A stretch of 49,840 nucleotides of DNA from CAYVOX01 sp964453035 (lineage in GTDB: Bacteria; Chloroflexota; Anaerolineae; Anaerolineales; Anaerolineaceae): positions 1 to 49,840 of the forward strand of contig CAYVOX010000007.1 in NCBI GenBank assembly GCA_964453035.1. Direction: 5' to 3'. Each line of letters begins with the position of its first letter. The stretch's first letter is position 1. Shown here piece by piece: positions 49,606 through 49,840 of this stretch. The notes under the pieces are model-generated. The model saw only the letters and a list, made by a program, of their open reading frames with translations. It did no database searches and was not told where the DNA came from. Both the position numbers and the translations under genes were made by a program.

Positions 49606-49840
49606 TTATTTGACGCGCCGGATGAATTCGTGCGCGATAGTCAACTCTTCGATCCCAATTTCGTTGCTATCAGCTTTGGGCTGCGGTCCGGTCACCTTAA
49701 CGGGCCAGGCCCGCTCAAAGTTCCACCGTGCCACCTCTTTCAGGGTCGAGTCATACATGATTATCGAGCCGTCATGCCGCGCCCCTTCAACATCTCCATC
49801 TTCCACCTGCTTGCGCCACTTCCAGATGTCCATATTGCTC
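49606..49840 (-). CDS. Second tail tube-type protein, partial (N-terminus beyond window edge)
   Basis: The frame is open through the window edge (codons for Ser and Asn precede the Met at 49833), so the visible 77 residues are only the C-terminal part. The sequence MDIWKWRKQVEDGD, SIIMYDSTLKEVARWNFERAWP and EELTIAHEFIRR matches the C-terminal half of gp19/TIGR02241 tube-like proteins. It is therefore a second tube or tube-initiator subunit, distinct from that at 48533-48976. More tail genes, including the sheath, are expected beyond the window on this side. Confidence 0.85.
   Translation of the reverse strand, partial: SNMDIWKWRKQVEDGDVEGARHDGSIIMYDSTLKEVARWNFERAWPVKVTGPQPKADSNEIGIEELTIAHEFIRRVK

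Noticed and set aside
37470..49840. Active prophage interpretation of the tail cluster
   Set aside because: No capsid, terminase, portal, integrase or lysis gene is visible; the presence of LysM cap, VgrG and PAAR with a kinase fits a domesticated injection system. Genes beyond the window could still change this.

Overview
The window reads as a chromosomal segment of a Chloroflexota bacterium, most likely class Anaerolineae. This is inferred from gene content: NarL-type signalling, a CUT1 sugar ABC transporter, a larBEC operon, a MoxR/DUF58/DUF4129 locus, a large Ser/Thr kinase with thrombospondin type 3 repeats, and a TIGR02241/02242/02243-type contractile tail locus. No rRNA, tRNA, transposase or CRISPR array was seen, so the taxon is an inference. 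Coding density is high, with many ATGA or 1-8 nt overlaps. The longest stretch without a gene is about 190 bases (28953-29143).

Layout. 1-2023 (minus): sensor kinase, LuxR-type regulator and the start of a small membrane protein. 2125-4957 (plus): two radical SAM enzymes. 4958-5689 (minus): a VUT-family transporter. 5796-9215 (minus): a complete binding-protein and two-permease set of a CUT1 sugar ABC importer with a terminator and a likely promoter, but no ATPase gene. 9325-11145 (minus): a secreted nuclease-like lipoprotein. 11279-12611 (plus): FmdB-type zinc ribbon, short-chain dehydrogenase and a small helical protein. 12613-14271 (minus): UbiB/AarF kinase-like protein. 14335-19652 (plus): cyclophilin, a DUF6544-like protein, MoxR ATPase, DUF58 protein, DUF4129-type membrane protein and a small membrane protein, closed by a strong terminator. 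19780-25428 (plus): glycosyltransferase-like protein, two dipeptide-type ABC permeases (the second fused to a beta-propeller) and an MFS carrier. 25400-28189 (minus): larB-larE-larC for the nickel-pincer cofactor. 28272-30328 (plus): SpoU-type RNA methyltransferase and a zinc-ribbon protein with a hairpin leader. 30467-34953 (plus): a sugar operon of MFS carrier, fucose/arabinose isomerase-type enzyme and ribulokinase. 34955-37438 (plus): an ABC-2 exporter with a zinc-ribbon membrane protein.

37470-49840 (minus) is the most unusual region. It is one long, tightly spaced cluster for a contractile injection system (CIS, a phage-tail-like machine): two tube-type proteins, a tail assembly protein, LysM/tube-cap protein, VgrG spike, PAAR tip, gp25, baseplate J and a TIGR02242 tail protein. 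The tail protein carries an N-terminal FHA (phosphopeptide-binding) domain. The last gene is a transmembrane Ser/Thr kinase with its own FHA domain, Ig-like domains and an external calcium-type repeat region. This suggests a phosphorylation-gated CIS, analogous in logic to the PpkA/Fha control of type VI secretion but built differently. Sheath, ATPase and fibre genes are not in the window and would lie beyond 49840 or elsewhere.

Regulatory sequence is unusually readable. Several promoters have TATAAT with or without an upstream TG, one gene appears leaderless, and two clear intrinsic terminators are present.
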